From: Luscinia megarhynchos
Taxonomy: Eukaryota; Chordata; Aves; Passeriformes; Turdidae
DNA length: 64,000 nucleotides
Direction: 5' to 3'
Assembly: GCA_034336665.1 (NCBI GenBank)
Contig: CM067592.1
Coordinates: forward strand, 41,715,735 to 41,779,734
Shown: piece after piece, positions 61,302-64,000 of the stretch
Layout: the number at the start of each line of letters is the position of its first letter
Numbering within the stretch: position 1 is the stretch's first letter
Translations under genes and position numbers: made by a program
Notes under the pieces: generated by a model
Seen by the model: the letters and a program-made list of their open reading frames with translations, nothing else
What the model was told of the DNA's origin: nothing
The model's database searches: none

Positions 61302-61550
61302 CTGCAGGAATCTACCAGAAGAAGCTCCAAACAGAAGGCTTACACAGAATGAAGGAAAAATTAATACCACTAGAGACCAGATAACAAACGTTAGGCGTTT
61401 CACCAGCTTCTGGTCCAAGCATTCCTGTGAAACATCCCTCTTTCTGTTCCCAGCCTCAGTAGATGATTTTGTAGAGGTATCAAAGTGCCAGTGACTGAAC
61501 AACTTGTAAGCATATTTGAGAGCTGAATTCACTGTTTTGTTTCTTTTTCC
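61302..61550 (-). CDS. Candidate internal exon, membrane-segment protein, unrecognised
   Basis: A 249-base block on the minus strand is open for exactly 83 codons, phase 0 at both ends. It is preceded by a pyrimidine-rich acceptor (TTCTTTTTCACTTTTAAG, with a YTNAY match TTGAT about 20 bases upstream) and followed by CTGCAG|GTAAGT, a near-perfect donor. The translation is basic and hydrophilic for about 50 residues, then has one hydrophobic helix at about residues 53-76 (FVIWSLVVLIFPSFCVSLLF), then GASSGRFLQ. I do not recognise the family, and no partner exon was found in the window. It may be part of a real gene, a lncRNA exon or a chance frame. Confidence 0.35.
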
Positions 61551-63303
61551 CTTAAAAGTGAAAAAGAAGATCAAGTTATACTGCTGTTATCACTGTCACG
61601 TGAGGTTCAGACCTTGTAAAAAGATCCCCTGACCTCTGCATTTTTGTTGACTCCCCATCAATTACAATAGTGCAAAATGGAGAGTGAAGGCAAGACCTCG
61701 GGTGGAATGGTTTTGTCCTCTTTTATAAAGATCCCAAAAATAGCTTGTAGAGCATTTGCATTATGCCTCTCGGGTGTCTGTTAAGTAGACCCAAAGCTCT
61801 CTGGAGTAATAAACTTTCTAAGACATCATCTAATTTACATAATAGAAACCTATAAACTACATTTTCAGCAATGCTTGTCTAATGGAGAAAAGCACCCAAA
61901 GCCATTGCTATTTTAGGTGACATCACCTGAACAAGCTAAGCCAGAAATCCCCAACTCTAGCAGAAGTACAGCACAGAGTAACAGGAAAACTTTCTAAATT
62001 CCTGACAAACACATCACCAAGACAAACACATATTTTCCTAGTGTAAGATGTGTCTCTCCAAATTTTCTATCCATAATTGCATTTCCTTAGGAGCATGGCT
62101 TTAGCCTGGAAAAAAAACCTGCCTTCTGATCCATAGTATTAAATATCATAGAACCCCATAAACTAAAGCAATGTGAAATGGGGATTATGCATTTGTACAA
62201 AGACATGTTGATAATGACGAGATAAAAAATAAATTCATTATTGCCTAAAATATATTCATATTTTTTCCAGAGTTATACCAGATTTGACATTTTAAATTAT
62301 AAAATCATAATAATTTATCTTTAAAAAACCTCAAACATGAAACAACGAACTTCAATCAAGTTACAAAATTGCTAATGCTTTATGTCTTTTCATATTCCAA
62401 ACCTAATCCAAACCTTCCAGTGTTATTAGCATAAACTAATCTGCAGAGGGGTTTACTTATCTACTAAAACCATGAGTATTGAGTATAAGAATTATTAACA
62501 AAAGCTCAGAATTTCACTTTGTCCATCCTTCTCCATGCAAGAACACCAATTCAAGACTGCATTTCACTAAGAAAAAGTCCAGATTTCAGCCCAAGTCAAT
62601 GGTCCTATTTGTAAAGCAATTGCCATTAATTTGCAATCAGTCACTAACACCTGTGTTTATGCCATGTTTGGGCACACAGTGACCATCTCCGCCAGCAACA
62701 CAGCAGCTGCCATTCTGCAAGCACTCCCAAAGATCAGATTCCATCATCCAAGAATCTCCATCCACTTCAAATCACAAAAAAATGCATGCTGGGCTATAAT
62801 GATTGGCTTTGCATGCTTTGAGATCTACCTCTTGCTACCCCTTGGCACTTCAGCCATGCCTCTGACAGGTCACCAATAGTTTTTGTGAGAACATACAGTC
62901 ATCCAGATCAATAAGCCTTAAAAGTAAGAAAAAAGAAAAACACATGTGACTTTTCACATTATCAGTTGTTGTATTTTAATTTAACCAGCTCGTCATGCAC
63001 ATCTCCAACTAGGAATGGAGGTAGGACAAAAAAAAAATAATTCCTTGTCATGGTACCTGAGTCTCAATTAGATCTCAATTTTCAACACACTGTTTTTATA
63101 AAACCAGATAATAAACTATCTAACAAGAGTGCGAATTTTAATTAAACAAAATGCCCTTTACACTGTAACACATAAAATGAGATTGTTTGGGATTAGAGCA
63201 ACTTTACTTGCAGGACATCAGAATTTACTTGCGTAGTATTAAGTTTAATTGAAAACCCAGCACCAACTCAAAGGTAGGCACAGGTGAACTAATAAATTAA
63301 CTC
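61551..63303. other. AT-rich non-coding stretch, no gene seen
   Basis: Upstream (on the minus strand) of the candidate exon. The plus-strand frame near 62631-62879 has no domain signature and no splice support. Confidence 0.5.
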
Positions 63304-63667
63304 TGTTAACATGAATGGCTGAGCCGGGGAGTAAACAAAGGTTTACCTTTCAGATAAGACTTGAGACCCTGGAGGGCCCAAAGCCTGTCCCAAGATGAAA
63401 GAAAAGATCGATTAATGGCCTGCCCATGTGAATATGGAGGAAGACTCCAGTGAGGTGTTAGAACACCCCTGATCATTAATCTGGCCTGTTGGACCAAGAG
63501 GTGCATGCAGGGTGCGTGTAGAACGTGTAAGAATCAGGTGCAGAGACTCCAGGGGCGTAAAGGTCCAGGGATTTCCTTGTTCAGGGTCCTCCTCAGGAGA
63601 CACCCACATCAAGCTGAAATAAAACTGACTCTGCCTCAGAATTTAGTGCCCAGAATCTTCTTTAACA
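63304..63667 (+). mobile_element. Possible solo LTR, 364 bp
   Basis: A GC-richer block that starts TGTTAAC and ends TTTAACA, an inverted terminal repeat of LTR type. It has an AATAAA at 63618-63623, 44 bases before the end. The flanks (AACTC and AATTG) do not form a clear target duplication, no TATA box is obvious, and no primer site or polypurine tract adjoins it. It is therefore either a decayed solo LTR or a coincidence. Confidence 0.3.
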
Positions 63668-64000
63668 AATTGCAGTAATTAAGAACAATTGTACCAATTT
63701 AGCATAAACAGACAATCCTTTTATACATGTAGAATCATTGGTTAGCATATCTTATATTTAAAAAACCAAAAGAACATGGTTTTAAAATATAAGAAATGTT
63801 TCTTAAATGCAAAACAAATTCTGCCTAAAATCAGAAATATATACAAAACAATGAGTAACTACAAAGATGCATTTTTACTGCAAATTGTGCCAAGAAAACT
63901 ATAACATAGAGAGAATCAGAGGAATAATCCTCATGTTTTCCACATATAAACATTGACATGCATATGTACAATGATCATTTAAATATCTAGTTGAGAAAAC
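63668..64000. other. AT-rich non-coding stretch to the window end
   Basis: Nothing recognisable is seen. Confidence 0.5.

Noticed and set aside
63297..63673. Target site duplication around the candidate LTR
   Set aside because: Flanking bases on the two sides do not match over 4-6 positions.
1..64000. tRNA, rRNA, CRISPR arrays or bacterial operons
   Set aside because: No cloverleaf-type or regularly spaced direct-repeat pattern was seen by eye; the composition and repeats are those of a vertebrate genome.

Overview
This window looks like nuclear DNA of a bird, most likely a songbird. It is AT-rich with few genes. It carries many fragments of CR1 LINEs, the main avian retroposon, in both orientations, plus LTR-like repeats with wording familiar from passerine genomes and one well-preserved endogenous retrovirus of avian alpharetrovirus type. 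The species call is inference, because no host gene could be named.

Layout. From 1 to about 50.7 kb the window is intergenic or intronic sequence. It contains CR1 fragments at 1-999 (+), 11805-12375 (+), 22790-23735 (+), 28882-31225 (-), 36305-36815 (-), 42480-42665 (+) and 46550-47165 (-). Probable ERV-derived repeats lie at 7040-7915, 17259-17835, 25960-26660 and, weakly, 18240-18620. There is a 75-bp minisatellite at 6704-6922, several simple repeats and three short hairpins. The 28882-31225 CR1 keeps relics of the ORF1 esterase and the ORF2 endonuclease. Its 3' half is about 95 percent identical, in inverted orientation, to the CR1 at 1-999.

The main object is a complete minus-strand provirus at 50760-58447. 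It has two 271-bp LTRs differing at 16 positions, a 6-bp target duplication (GGAAGC), a polypurine tract and an 18-base primer site complementary to tRNA-Phe. A splice donor lies in a short leader. Then come gag (matrix, PPPY motif, a serine/arginine-rich and acidic linker, capsid, one CCHC knuckle), protease, reverse transcriptase, RNase H, integrase and a gamma-type env. Protease ends at an AAATTTA slip site that leads into the pol frame, the alpharetrovirus arrangement. AATAAA lies just downstream of the TATA box, as in avian leukosis viruses. Every gene is broken by stops or frameshifts except a 221-codon env transmembrane-subunit frame. The element is an inactive copy several to tens of millions of years old by LTR divergence; the exact age depends on the rate assumed.

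Right of the provirus the sequence returns to AT-rich DNA. One candidate host exon (61302-61550, minus strand, 83 codons, canonical splice sites, one membrane helix) and one possible solo LTR (63304-63667) are the only features there. If that exon is real, the provirus may lie in the same transcriptional orientation in a downstream intron. No RNA genes, CRISPR arrays or bacterial-type operons were seen.
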